Source of the DNA: Bacillota bacterium
GTDB taxonomy: Bacteria > Bacillota > UBA4882 > UBA10575
Assembly: GCA_012735135.1 (NCBI GenBank)
Contig: JAAYHY010000160.1
Location: 1-64,000 of the forward strand
DNA length: 64,000 bases
Reading direction: 5' to 3'
Below are positions 1 through 10,093 of the stretch, in pieces. Position numbers and translations under genes: made by a program. Positions within the stretch are counted from its first letter, which is position 1. Each line of letters opens with the position of its first letter. Below the pieces are notes generated by a model. It did no database searches. It was not told the DNA's origin and saw only the letters and a list, made by a program, of their open reading frames with translations.

Positions 1-11
1 ATTCTTGTCAT

Positions 12-40
12 AAAAAAACCTATGACATTTGTCATAGGTT
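12..40 (-). terminator. Intrinsic terminator of the response regulator gene
   Basis: Inverted repeat aacctatgac/gtcataggtt followed on the minus strand by TTTTTTT. Confidence 0.75.
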
Positions 41-698
41 ACACTATTTTTTTTTCTATTGCGTAGAGAATGGCTTCGGCCCGATCTTTCACATTCAGTT
101 TGGCGTAAATATTACTTACGTAATTTCGAACGGTTCCCTCACTTAGATAAAATTCTTTGGCAATTTCCCGGTTGCCTTTTCCCTGGGCAATCGCCTGCAG
201 GATCTCCAATTCCCTTTCCGTAATTATCTCCCGTATGGAGTCATAATCGCTTTTTGATTTTGTCGGTGGCCCGTTTGAAAGTTTATTCACAACTTTATCA
301 GCTATTTCCGGAGACATTAATACTCCGCCATTGTAAACACTGATAATCGCCGCTTCCAGCCCGGCGGGGGGAATATCCTTCAGTAAATACCCGGCCGCCC
401 CGGCCTTCAACGCTTCAAAAACATACTCATCATCGTCAAAAGTAGTAAGCATGATTATTTTCGCCTCCGGACAACGGTTCCGGATTAACCGGGCGCTCTC
501 CACACCATCCATCACCGGCATTCTGACATCCATCAGAATTATATCCGGATGGAGCCTTTCCGCCAACTCCAAACCCTCTTTCCCATCTGCCGCTTGCGCC
601 ACCACTTGCATACACGGGTTACGCATTTCTAAGACCGACTTTATACTTTCTCGGAATAATGTCTGATCATCCACCAATAAGATTCTGATCTGCTCCAC
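39..698 (-). CDS. NarL/LuxR-family response regulator
   Basis: REC domain (LLVDDQ...DIILMDVRMP...LLKD) plus C-terminal LuxR HTH (ERELEILQAIAQGKGNREIAKEFYLSEGTVRNYVSNIYAKL). Confidence 0.95.
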   Translation of the reverse strand: MEQIRILLVDDQTLFRESIKSVLEMRNPCMQVVAQAADGKEGLELAERLHPDIILMDVRMPVMDGVESARLIRNRCPEAKIIMLTTFDDDEYVFEALKAGAAGYLLKDIPPAGLEAAIISVYNGGVLMSPEIADKVVNKLSNGPPTKSKSDYDSIREIITERELEILQAIAQGKGNREIAKEFYLSEGTVRNYVSNIYAKLNVKDRAEAILYAIEKKIV

Positions 699-1953
699 TT
701 ACGTCACTCCCTTTAAATGGTATCCAAAAGTGCAAGGTAAAACCGAATCCCGGGGATGACTCAATAGACAATTCACCATTTTTCGCAGTGATCCTTTCTT
801 TGATCCCTATCAAACCGCATCTTGGAATTATATTCGCGGAACCCGAACCATCATCTTTAATTGTTATATAAATCTTTCCCTCCTTTACCTGCAATTTGAT
901 ATATACGGTGTTGGCTCGTCCATGCCGAAAAGTATTGGTTAAGGCTTCTTGAATTACCCGGTAAATCAACCATTCATTCTCTTCCCCTAAATCCAACGGC
1001 CATTGCGGGATCTCTAAAGAAACATTTATCCCCGTCGCTTGGGAAAAAGCATGGGCCAATTTGGGAATGGACTGCGAAAGATACATCTTTACCGGCGGAC
1101 GCAGCGCTCTCACCGCCCGCCGCACATCCGCCAGGGCTTCCCTGGCCAAATCTCTGCTCTTGTCAAGATTCTCCAAGGCCCCGGCCCGTCCTGCGGAAAT
1201 CAGTTCACGGGTATAGTCAAGAATGGCGATTAAATTGGTAATAATATACCCGACTGAATCATGAATTTCCCGGGAAATTCTGTTTCTCTCACTGACAATG
1301 CTTTCGGTTTGCGACCGCACCGCATATTCCTGTAAACGGATATTCGCCTCCACCAAACGGGTATTAGATTCCTGATAATGTTCGGTCAGGCCCATCAATT
1401 GCTGATAACGATTGAATAATATCCTGATTAACAACCCCAGCATCAAAGCATTACAACAAAGAAGGCAAGGAATAATTATATCCGAGATCTGTGGAGCCGG
1501 ATGGGTGATACCCCAAACGGCGTTATTCTTAAAGCGTTGGTGGATCAACACATAGATAAAAAAAAGGCTTGTCAAAACCCCGCTCTTCACTGAATACACC
1601 ATAAAGATCTCAATAATCAATAAAAAGATGAGTAAAGAAAAGACGTTAAGCAACCCCGGCATGGCTTCCAGAATCATCAGCGCAAATAAAGAACGCATAA
1701 AGAAACCAATTAACGGAATCCACCAAACCGGGATGAGATAAATACCGATCGTTAAGAGGACAGAAGCAATGATCAGCCCGTGAAATTGCCGATCCCAATA
1801 AAAGGGGAGCTCCGCCGGTCTGTTTAAAGTATAGTAGAGGTCAAGAACCCCATAGATAATTAGTGCGAAGACAATTAAAAAACGCTGTATGTGACGGGTC
1901 TTCATTTCAATCCCCTTCCTCACCGACGACAACATTTCTAAAATTCGGCTCAA
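667..1953 (-). CDS. Sensor histidine kinase (HisKA_3/HATPase type)
   Basis: N-terminal TM segments, RNRISREIHDSVGY phosphoacceptor motif, C-terminal HATPase; overlaps the response regulator start. Confidence 0.93.
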   Translation of the reverse strand: MSRILEMLSSVRKGIEMKTRHIQRFLIVFALIIYGVLDLYYTLNRPAELPFYWDRQFHGLIIASVLLTIGIYLIPVWWIPLIGFFMRSLFALMILEAMPGLLNVFSLLIFLLIIEIFMVYSVKSGVLTSLFFIYVLIHQRFKNNAVWGITHPAPQISDIIIPCLLCCNALMLGLLIRILFNRYQQLMGLTEHYQESNTRLVEANIRLQEYAVRSQTESIVSERNRISREIHDSVGYIITNLIAILDYTRELISAGRAGALENLDKSRDLAREALADVRRAVRALRPPVKMYLSQSIPKLAHAFSQATGINVSLEIPQWPLDLGEENEWLIYRVIQEALTNTFRHGRANTVYIKLQVKEGKIYITIKDDGSGSANIIPRCGLIGIKERITAKNGELSIESSPGFGFTLHFWIPFKGSDVSGADQNLIGG

Positions 1954-1956
1954 TCT

Positions 1957-2028
1957 TTAACCAATACCGCCTCCCGGTAATGGGTCTGCCGCCATGGTAA
2001 GGATCGTCCCGTTTTTAATTAACAGCAT
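1957..2028 (-). pseudogene. N-terminal remnant of an amidohydrolase (23 aa)
   Basis: RBS ggaggc then ATG; MLLIKNGTILTMAADPLPGGGIG* resembles the N-terminus of metal-dependent amidohydrolases. Confidence 0.5.
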
Positions 2029-2050
2029 GCTGAGTGCCTCCTTCCAAACG

Positions 2051-4339
2051 TTAGTCGATGCTACCTTTCTTCAACAGCAGTTTTAATCCGGAAAAATACT
2101 TCCCGTTAGCCATCGCCAACAAACCTTGGAAGAAATTCGCATTCAGACGGCTGAAAATCTGCAAGCTCCGCAGGGGACTACCGGCGGTGGTCTGTAAAAA
2201 CATCCGGTACTCCGCCGTGCCGGGCTCCGCCTTTCTGGCCACTGTTCTTTTCAATCCCCAGTACAAAACCCGCATGACCAAAGAATGGTCCTTCATGTCC
2301 ATGACCGTATCGTTCATGGTGAATTGTCCCTTCCGGGGAAGGCATGGCCGGTATTTACGGCCAAGCATCCGCTCCCATTCCTCCTGGGAGGGATAGCCGC
2401 TTGGGTTTTCGTACCAGGACCCCCGCTGCCAAACAGGGACTTCCACGGTTTCGCCGGCTTTATCAATGAATCCGGCCACCATCAGTTGGTCCGGACCGCC
2501 GCCCACCAGCACCGTGTACCGGCCGCCGGGCACCTTCCAAGTACCGTCCCAAACGGCAAAACAACGGTCGTCCAGGTCAAAACGGACCTCTTTCTTCTCG
2601 CCCGGCTGGAGATAAACTTTGGCAAAGCGTTTTAACTCCCGGACGGGCCGGTGGATCCCGTCTTGCGGAGGAGCGATATAAAGCTGCACAATTTCAGCGC
2701 CACCGCGGTGGCCGGTGTTTGCCACCGTCACGGAGATCCTTTCCCCGTCGATTTTCAAGTCGGAATAGGTAAACTCCGTATAACTCAAGCCAAAACCGAA
2801 TTTCCAGCCCACGTCCACCTTTGCTTTGTCGTAATAGCGGTAACCGACATAGATTCCCTCGCGGTACTGACCATCCCGCTGGGGATAGTAGGCCGCCGAG
2901 GGACAATCGCTGTATTTGAGAGGCCAGGTTTCGGCTAGTTTCCCGCAGGGGTTGGCTTTACCGTACAGCAAATTCTTGACGGCTTCGGCGCCGGCTTGCC
3001 CCGGCAGGCCCATATACAAAATGGCCTTCACTTTGTCGGCCCACGGGGTTTCCACCGGGGCGCCACAGAAAAGGACCACCACCGTATTGGGATTTGCCGC
3101 CGCCACCTCTTCGATGAGCTTCACTTGCTCAGCCGGCAGCGCCATATTTTCCCGGTCAAAGCCCTCACCCTCAATCTCCGGCGGCAACCCGGCAAAGACC
3201 ACCGCCACCTCGGCCTCTCTCACCCCCACGCCTGCCCCCAGGAGAGCGGCGGGCTGGTTCAGTTTGGTCGGGTTAATATGACTGGAACCCGCACCTTGAT
3301 AACGTATGTTATGGGCCATCGGACCCACGATGGCAATTTTCGCTCCTTCCTTCAGGGGCAGAATCCCATCTTCATTCTTAAGCAACACCGCGCTTTGCTC
3401 CGCGGCGATCCGCGCCAGTTCATGATGGGCCTCGTAGTCACAAGACCCTTTATTTTTCAGGGCTTCCACCGCTTCGTGCACCATCTTCTTAACCCGTTCC
3501 ACACTCCCGTCGATCTCCTCTTCGGCCAGCTCACCCCGGGCTACCGCGGCCAGCACCTCTTGGACCATGTAGTTACTCCCGCCGGGCATGTTCAGGTCGC
3601 AACCCGCCCGGAAAGCGGCAATCCGGTCATGCATGGCGCCCCAGTCGGTCATCACCAGGCCTTCAAAACCCCATTCCTCCCGCAAAATGCCGGTTAAGAG
3701 CTGCGCATGGTCGCTACAGTAGGTGCCGTTAACTTTATTGTAGGCGCACATCACGGTCTTGGGTTTCCCCTCACGGACCGCGATTTCAAAAGGGGTCAGA
3801 TAAATCTCCCGGAGCGTGCGCTCGTCCAGGATGGAATCGGAACTAAACCGTTTATACTCCTGATTGTTACAGGCAAAATGCTTCAGACAAGTGCCGATCC
3901 CCTTTTCCTGGGCGCCTTTGATGAAACCGGCCGCCATTTTCCCGGCCAGATAAGGATCTTCGGAGAAATACTCAAAATTACGGCCACATAAGGGGTTACG
4001 TTTAATGTTGACCCCGGGGCCAAGGAAAACACCCACCCCTTGATCGGCCGCTTCCTCGGCAATGGCGGCGCCGATTTTACCAACCAATTCCTCATCCCAG
4101 CTACAAGCGGTTGATACGGCCGCCGGAAAACAAGTGGCCGGCCGGGAAGCGTTGACTCCCTGGTCTGTATCGGGGTTTTCCTGTTTGCGCAAGCCGTGGG
4201 GACCGTCGCACATAAACATGGACGGAATCCCGTATTCCGGAAAGGCTTTGGTTTCCCAGAAATTTTTCCCCTCACACAGCGCAATTTTGTCTCTAAGTTC
4301 CATTTTAGTTCCCATCTCCACCCCTCCTCTTCCCCGCAT
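2051..4339 (-). CDS. Glycoside hydrolase family 3 (beta-glucosidase-like)
   Basis: GH3 motifs KHFACNNQEYKR, VMTDWGAMHD, C-terminal FN3-like domain. Confidence 0.93.
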   Translation of the reverse strand: MRGRGGVEMGTKMELRDKIALCEGKNFWETKAFPEYGIPSMFMCDGPHGLRKQENPDTDQGVNASRPATCFPAAVSTACSWDEELVGKIGAAIAEEAADQGVGVFLGPGVNIKRNPLCGRNFEYFSEDPYLAGKMAAGFIKGAQEKGIGTCLKHFACNNQEYKRFSSDSILDERTLREIYLTPFEIAVREGKPKTVMCAYNKVNGTYCSDHAQLLTGILREEWGFEGLVMTDWGAMHDRIAAFRAGCDLNMPGGSNYMVQEVLAAVARGELAEEEIDGSVERVKKMVHEAVEALKNKGSCDYEAHHELARIAAEQSAVLLKNEDGILPLKEGAKIAIVGPMAHNIRYQGAGSSHINPTKLNQPAALLGAGVGVREAEVAVVFAGLPPEIEGEGFDRENMALPAEQVKLIEEVAAANPNTVVVLFCGAPVETPWADKVKAILYMGLPGQAGAEAVKNLLYGKANPCGKLAETWPLKYSDCPSAAYYPQRDGQYREGIYVGYRYYDKAKVDVGWKFGFGLSYTEFTYSDLKIDGERISVTVANTGHRGGAEIVQLYIAPPQDGIHRPVRELKRFAKVYLQPGEKKEVRFDLDDRCFAVWDGTWKVPGGRYTVLVGGGPDQLMVAGFIDKAGETVEVPVWQRGSWYENPSGYPSQEEWERMLGRKYRPCLPRKGQFTMNDTVMDMKDHSLVMRVLYWGLKRTVARKAEPGTAEYRMFLQTTAGSPLRSLQIFSRLNANFFQGLLAMANGKYFSGLKLLLKKGSID

Positions 4340-4519
4340 GGGCGTTTCCTGTAAATCTTCTTCCCCTTTATCGACTTATCCTTCTTTTACCGGTTAACCA
4401 GTCATCACTCCCGTGCTCAACGACTGCTCAGCCCGGCCGCATCTTAATAAAAAAACTGTTCCTCAGCAAATTGTCCATTATAAAGTAAACCTTTGCTCGT
4501 CCGGAGCAAAGGCCTTCCC

Positions 4520-5284
4520 TCAATTGGATTTTTTACTATATAGAATTTCTAGGCCGGTCCCGGTTTTCCGGTAACCGGTCCCCTGGTGTCCTTGGTTCAA
4601 AAGGGTGAGCTGACGGCAAAGATCGAGACTGGGAACGGGAATTGTTTCCCACGCTTGAAAAAGCTCTTCCGTCCATAAATCGCGGTAGAAAATATAACGC
4701 CAGCTATTGTTGTATTTCTGTTTTAAGGCGACAATCTTCATTTTTTGCGCAAACTTATCGACAATACCGGGGACGTTGGCCGGCATCACTGTGGCGCAGA
4801 GATGACGGTATTCCTTTCCCAATAACACCTGTTGAAGAAGGAGCTTACCCATCTTTGTCTGGAGTCTATTCCCGCGGTAAGCGGGATGAACAAAGAAGGC
4901 TTCCAAATGGACCACCTGTCTTAACTCCGGGGCCGGAAGGCCGATGTCCCTTCCTAAGTTATCCCCATTATCTTTTGGAAAGTAAACCGCCCCGAAAGCA
5001 ATCAATTGATCTTCAACAAAGGCGCCCAGGGCCTGTCCCGCTTTCCCCGATAAAATATTTCTGATTTCCGCCGGGGTTAAGGGAAAATACAAATCCTTGC
5101 ACGGCAAAGTATCAAGAATATAAGCTTGTAATTCTTCCACTTGAAGGAAGTGGCTTTCCTCCAGCCAGTCAACTTGACAAGGATAGCTTTCCGTTGTTCC
5201 CTGGCGCCTTATGACGAAAGTAGCAGGCTCATTCATTATGGTCAACCCCCGTCCAAGTCTTTGAAGTTCGCTGGAGACCGGCAT
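4520..5284 (-). CDS. GNAT-family acetyltransferase
   Basis: HLEAFFVHPAYRGNRLQTKMGKLLL acetyl-CoA binding motif. Confidence 0.75.
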   Translation of the reverse strand: MPVSSELQRLGRGLTIMNEPATFVIRRQGTTESYPCQVDWLEESHFLQVEELQAYILDTLPCKDLYFPLTPAEIRNILSGKAGQALGAFVEDQLIAFGAVYFPKDNGDNLGRDIGLPAPELRQVVHLEAFFVHPAYRGNRLQTKMGKLLLQQVLLGKEYRHLCATVMPANVPGIVDKFAQKMKIVALKQKYNNSWRYIFYRDLWTEELFQAWETIPVPSLDLCRQLTLLNQGHQGTGYRKTGTGLEILYSKKSN

Positions 5285-5407
5285 CTTTAGCGTTCCATAA
5301 AACCGAAGACGTCCGTTTAATTCATATCTTCACTTATTCAAAGCTTGGTGATGCGGTCCCCCAAGTGAGCCTGGGCAAGCAGAGGGTGGCAAGAAGTAAA
5401 GACGTTT

Positions 5408-6199
5408 CTAACGTCTTTCTACCTTAATAGAACCGTTTCCTGTCCTGAGCAAAATTAGATTTTCGCCATTTCCATCCGTCCATTTCCCTGTACGGGAACT
5501 ACGAGAAGCAAAAATAATAATATTACCTATACCGGATTGGGCGTCAATGGTTGCATTAGCCGGCATTCGAGCGGTATAAACCAGAATATTTCCATTGCCG
5601 GTTGATAAGTTAATGGGCCACCGATCAATCCTTTCCGCGGACAGCCGAATCTGACCGTTCCCTGTTCTGCCTCTTATGGTTCCGGAGACATCGGCAAAAA
5701 GGAGTTGACCGTTCTTTGTTTCCGCGGAGACTTCGGCGGCGGTAATTGATTTCAAAGTAACTACGCCATTATCGATGTTAATTTCCACTTTTTCCACTTG
5801 TAAATTGTCAATTTGAACGGAACCATTACCCCCCTCCGCCATTAAGGCGACATACGCCTTGACCGGTAAAAGGATCTCAACCATAAAATTAATGTTTTCA
5901 GCCGAGTGCTTCTTTTCCGCCTTCACCTTTAAAGTTGCCTGCGCTACCTAAACCGAAAAAGTATCGATCTCCCTTGCGGGTTTATTCGCATATAACTTAA
6001 CCGTTCCGGTCTGGCCGCTGGCCGGGAATACTTTAACCCCTAGATTATTGGTTTCGATCAGGATATCGTCAAATTCCCCGTCAACAACTTGCTCCTTGAT
6101 CACCACCCACTTTTGTTTAGCCTGACAGCCAATGGTTCCCAGCAACAACAGAAGCAGAGCGCAAAACCGCAACTTTTTCGAAGAAACGACCCTTATCAT
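5408..6199 (-). pseudogene. DUF4097-like beta-helix lipoprotein, split by a frameshift near 5945
   Basis: ORF 5948..6199 has a lipobox leader (LLLLLGTIGCQ); ORF 5408..5926 is the beta-repeat continuation in another frame, readable up to the stop (VAQATLKVKAEKKHSAEN). Confidence 0.6.
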
Positions 6200-6278
6200 C
6201 TGACCTACCTCCCATCAACTTCTTCGCCGTCCAATTCCAAAAATACGAAAATAGCTGTTTGCAGTCCATCACCCGCCG

Positions 6279-6634
6279 TACTCTTTTAATACCCACTCGA
6301 GCACCGGATCGATCCCCTTCCGGACATCACTATATTGCACTGGGATATAGATCTTTAATTGGTGCGACGGTGGAAGCGGTTATCTGGTAGACGCTGACCA
6401 GCCACAACGGCAGTGGAGAAGTAAGCCGTAAGCATCGAATTGCCAAAGTCCGTTATACTTCACAGCGCTGCCAAGCAGAACGGTAAGGACAGCGACAATA
6501 AACCCCAATGGGCAAAGAAGCAGGGCAAGAAAACCCTTCTTTCCTTTCACTTTTTCCGACTCCCCAATGGTGATTCCGGCATGGGCAAAAATAAGCCGGG
6601 TTCTAGACCAAAAAATTTTCTCCGCCAACTTCAC
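6279..6634 (-). pseudogene. Small membrane protein remnant with interrupted C-terminus
   Basis: ORF 6380..6634 (TM segment) continues past an in-frame TAA as PLPPSHQLKIYIPVQYSDVRKGIDPVLEWVLKEYGG*. Confidence 0.35.
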
Positions 6635-6727
6635 ATAATGATAGCATATCTGGCAGATCTATGCAATTTCTTGCTTCCTTTCTTCAGGTTTCCGCCGGCC
6701 GCCAAAGCCGGTCCCGTTTCTCCCTCT

Positions 6728-7276
6728 TTACTGCCCATGCCGGAAGAGCCACGCCCTTAAGTATTGTAGATCTTCGTGATCCGGGTAATCGGTGTGGCTT
6801 TGCAGGCCTTCCAGTTCCTGCAGGCGTTTCGGGTCCGCCCGGAAATAGATGATCAGGCTCCGGATAAACCGCATGGTAGCCGGGGTAATGTAATGTTCGA
6901 TCCCTTCCACCTGCTCTTCGACTCTGGTATTCTCCTTGGAAAGCCGGAAAAATTCTTTGAGTTTTTCGTCCCGCCAGACCAAAAAACGGCCATAAACCAT
7001 TCCCTTCTCGGTCAACGCAATATTCCGGTATTTCTCATACTTAATAAAACCGGCTTCATCCAGTTTTTGGATCATCCGCGTCACTGAAGATGGTTTAACC
7101 TTGATGGCGTTGGAGAGATCGACCGGGCGGATATAACCTTGAGCCGAGACAATCCGGTAAAACATTTCCAGATAATCTTCCATGCTTTCCGTTAAAATCA
7201 TCTCTTTATACATCGGCATCTCCCGTTCTCCCAGCGGTGGCAGGCCTTCCCGCCACCGCCCGACGTTAACTAACAC
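6728..7276 (-). CDS. DtxR/MntR-family metal-dependent regulator (start probably ATG at about 7219)
   Basis: SMEDYLEMFYRIV...RPVDLSNAIKVKPSSVTRMIQKLDEAGFI; next to feo genes. Confidence 0.88.
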   Translation of the reverse strand: MLVNVGRWREGLPPLGEREMPMYKEMILTESMEDYLEMFYRIVSAQGYIRPVDLSNAIKVKPSSVTRMIQKLDEAGFIKYEKYRNIALTEKGMVYGRFLVWRDEKLKEFFRLSKENTRVEEQVEGIEHYITPATMRFIRSLIIYFRADPKRLQELEGLQSHTDYPDHEDLQYLRAWLFRHGQ

Positions 7277-7293
7277 TTTAGCTTATGCTAAAG
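7276..7293. promoter_or_regulatory. Putative DtxR-like operator
   Basis: Perfect palindrome CTTTAGCTTATGCTAAAG just upstream of the regulator. Confidence 0.55.
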
Positions 7294-7323
7294 ATCTTTC
7301 CGGCAGAACCGGCTCCCGCCGGT

Positions 7324-8712
7324 CTATACCAAACCCAACGCCCGCACAATTTGGGTAATCCCAAAGCAAACCATGACTCCAATCCCGGTGGGGATTAAGG
7401 CCGCCAGCACGGTCCATTTGGGGCTTTGTGTCTCTTTCCCGATGGTTAAGAGGGTCGTCGCGCAGGGAAAATGAAGGAGTGAAAAGAGCATCATGTTGAG
7501 CACCGTCAACCAGGTCCAGCCGTTCTTCACCAATAATTCCCGTAAGGCGTCTATACTATCTAACTCCATGATCATTCCCTGGGCTAAATAGCTCATAATT
7601 AAAATTGGAATTACAATTTCATTGGCGGGCAGACCCAAGATAAAGGCTAAGACGATGAAACCATCAAGGCCGATGGCGTGCCCAAAGCCCTGTAACCATC
7701 CGGCCAGATGCGCCAGGATACTTAAATCCCCCACCCGCAGATTGGCAAGAATCCAGGTGATCGCGCCCGCCGGCGCCGCCACCACAACAGCCCGCATTAA
7801 GACAAACAAGGTCCGGTCCAGTACCGAACGGATCAATAACGGACCGATTTTGGGGATACGATACGGAGGCAGTTCCAGTGTAAAAGTGGAAGGAACCCCC
7901 TTTAACAAAGTTTTTGACAAAGCCCAAGAGACCGCCAGAGTGACCAAAACGCCAAGGACCACCACTCCAGCCACCAGAGCGGAAGCAGCAAAACTATTAT
8001 AATCCTTTGCCAGTATTCCCAGGAAGACGGCGGCCATGGTAATCATCGTCGGGAACCGTCCATTGCACGGAACGAAATTATTGGTCAGGATCGCAATTAG
8101 CCGTTCCCGGGGGGATTCAATAATCCGGCAGGCAATGATCCCGGCGGCGTTGCAACCGAACCCCATACACATGGTGAGAATCTGTTTTCCATGGGCTCCC
8201 GCTTTCTTAAACAGATGATCAAGGTTAAAGGCCACCCGGGGTAGATAACCCAAATCTTCGAGAAAAGTAAAGAGCGGGAAGAAGATGGCCATCGGCGGTA
8301 ACATGACCGAAACCACCCAGGCCAAACCACGATACAAGCCTAAAACCAATACCCCATGCAGCCAGCCGGGAGCGCCCACCCACTGGAAAAACGCCGTTAG
8401 CCGGTGTTGAAAACCAAACAGAAGGTCCGCCAGGAGCGCTGAGGGGAGATTGGCGCCGCTAATGGTCAGCCAAAAGATAAAACTAAGTAAAGCGAGCATC
8501 AGAGGATAACCAAAGATTTTCGAGGTGACAATATTATCAATCGTGCGGTCCAAATCCCTCTTGTTCCCTTGTTTCTTTACCACTTTTCCTGCTATCCTCT
8601 GGGCCTCGCGATAAAGCTCCTGCACGACCTCATCCCGGACCGCGCCCAGTTGCCTCCGCTCGGTTTCCGCTTTTTGCAGCAGGCGGTCAAAATCAATCTC
8701 CAAGTTGTTCAA
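7324..8712 (-). CDS. feoB: FeoB membrane (Gate/nucleoside recognition) half of a split FeoB
   Basis: Multiple TM segments, Gate motifs (MCMGFGCNAAGIIACRI; NNFVPCNGRFPTM); lacks the GTPase domain. Confidence 0.9.
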   Translation of the reverse strand: MNNLEIDFDRLLQKAETERRQLGAVRDEVVQELYREAQRIAGKVVKKQGNKRDLDRTIDNIVTSKIFGYPLMLALLSFIFWLTISGANLPSALLADLLFGFQHRLTAFFQWVGAPGWLHGVLVLGLYRGLAWVVSVMLPPMAIFFPLFTFLEDLGYLPRVAFNLDHLFKKAGAHGKQILTMCMGFGCNAAGIIACRIIESPRERLIAILTNNFVPCNGRFPTMITMAAVFLGILAKDYNSFAASALVAGVVVLGVLVTLAVSWALSKTLLKGVPSTFTLELPPYRIPKIGPLLIRSVLDRTLFVLMRAVVVAAPAGAITWILANLRVGDLSILAHLAGWLQGFGHAIGLDGFIVLAFILGLPANEIVIPILIMSYLAQGMIMELDSIDALRELLVKNGWTWLTVLNMMLFSLLHFPCATTLLTIGKETQSPKWTVLAALIPTGIGVMVCFGITQIVRALGLV

Positions 8713-9503
8713 AGCATTCCACTCCCTCGCCCATCGATCTTGTTCTGTTTAGAACCAGGGCCATTTTCCAAGTAATTACGCATTTCATGAATGATCGACG
8801 GATCGCCGTCTAAAAGACGGAGCGCCACCCACCTGCTATTGAATTTGCCTTGAAACAGCCTTTCCACCTCACCCTGAATTCTCCCGATAGCCGCCTCCAG
8901 CCTTTCGTTATAGATGATCCGCTTGGGCTGATTGCTTTGCAGCCCAAAGGCCACTTTATGAATGGCCTCTTTTAACTCGGTCAAGCCAACCTTATCCCTG
9001 GCTGCGGTGGGAATGACCGGTATGCCCAAGCTCCTTTCCAACCCGGGACAGTCAACCGCGATCCGCTTCCGCTTTGCTTCATCGACCAAATTGACGCAGA
9101 GTATGGTTTTGGGCGTAATCTCGATCACTTGCAAGACCAAGTTTAGATTCCGTTCCAAACAGGTGGCATCGGCGACCACAACGGTCGCATCGGGATCACC
9201 GAAGCAGATAAAGTCCCGTGCCACTTGTTCATCAGCCGAATTGGCCAGGAGCGAATAGGTCCCCGGTAAATCGACCAAGGTGATGTTTTTATTTTTATGA
9301 CGGTAATTGCCTTTTGCTAAAACAACGGTTTTTCCGGGCCAATTACCGGTGTGTTGATTAAGCCCGGTTAACCCATTGAAAACGGTGCTTTTTCCCGTAT
9401 TGGGATTTCCGGCCAAAGCAACCACAGCATCAGCCTTTAACGGGCTGTGGCTGAGTTCTTCCAAGAAGGCGTGGATGCCTGTGGATTGGGCTGTTAGCCC
9501 CAT
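8709..9503 (-). CDS. feoB: FeoB N-terminal GTPase half of a split FeoB
   Basis: G1 GNPNTGKST, G3 DLPGTYSL, 264 aa ending before the TM region; 4-nt overlap with the downstream half. Confidence 0.92.
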   Translation of the reverse strand: MGLTAQSTGIHAFLEELSHSPLKADAVVALAGNPNTGKSTVFNGLTGLNQHTGNWPGKTVVLAKGNYRHKNKNITLVDLPGTYSLLANSADEQVARDFICFGDPDATVVVADATCLERNLNLVLQVIEITPKTILCVNLVDEAKRKRIAVDCPGLERSLGIPVIPTAARDKVGLTELKEAIHKVAFGLQSNQPKRIIYNERLEAAIGRIQGEVERLFQGKFNSRWVALRLLDGDPSIIHEMRNYLENGPGSKQNKIDGRGSGML

Positions 9504-9566
9504 ATGCTGACCCCCTTTATTTTTAAAGCGCCGGCAGAAGCCGGTTTCCTTCCGCCGGGTTGGTCT

Positions 9567-9809
9567 TTAATTGACTAAACGCACGGTAATATGCCGGCTT
9601 TCTTCCGACCTTAAAGCGATTACTGCCCCCCGGATTTTATAAGCCACCGGATCGCCGGCCGGACTTTTCCGGATCGCCTCGACAATTGTGGATGGAACCA
9701 AGCCCAAATCCAGGAGCCGGTTGCGGGTTAATCCCGCCAGCCCTACCTTTACAACTTCAGCCATTCTTCCAATTGGCAGTTGAGTCAATTCAAACTCGAT
9801 CGCAGCCAT
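9567..9809 (-). CDS. feoA: FeoA-family SH3-like protein
   Basis: 80 aa, LTQLPIGRMAEVVKV...RLLDLGLVPSTIVEAIRKSPAGDPVAYKIRGAVIALR. Confidence 0.92.
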   Translation of the reverse strand: MAAIEFELTQLPIGRMAEVVKVGLAGLTRNRLLDLGLVPSTIVEAIRKSPAGDPVAYKIRGAVIALRSEESRHITVRLVN

Positions 9810-9996
9810 GAAATACTCCTCCTTTGGAACCTTCCTTTGTTAGCAGCCACGAAACAGATCCGTTGTCACCAAAAGTTTTGCCCTAAGCTAACGTTAGTTC
9901 AATATATGCCCCGCTGTCTTCCGCGGTCCCTCCCTCCCCCTTTTTCCAGCAAAAAAAATCGCCCTTCATACGGGCGCCAGGTTTTGCCGGAATCCC

Positions 9997-10025
9997 TTGT
10001 GCCAAAAGAAAGACAATGCTATAAT
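9997..10025 (+). promoter_or_regulatory. Sigma70-like promoter of the ABC transporter operon
   Basis: TTGTGC - 17 nt - TATAAT. Confidence 0.6.
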
Positions 10026-10093
10026 ATGGGATAAATTTATGCCATTTGGAGCCTTGACCGGAAGGCTTTTTCTTTTTCGGGAGGGAAGAAGCG

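Noticed and set aside
2996-3697. 233-aa and other plus-strand ORFs inside the GH3 gene
   Set aside because: Antisense shadow ORFs of a well-supported GH3 gene.
9944-9980. Hairpin with minus-strand T-tract upstream of feoA, considered as an attenuator
   Set aside because: Short stem (CGCCC/GGGCG) and no evidence of a minus-strand promoter upstream of it; may just insulate divergent operons.
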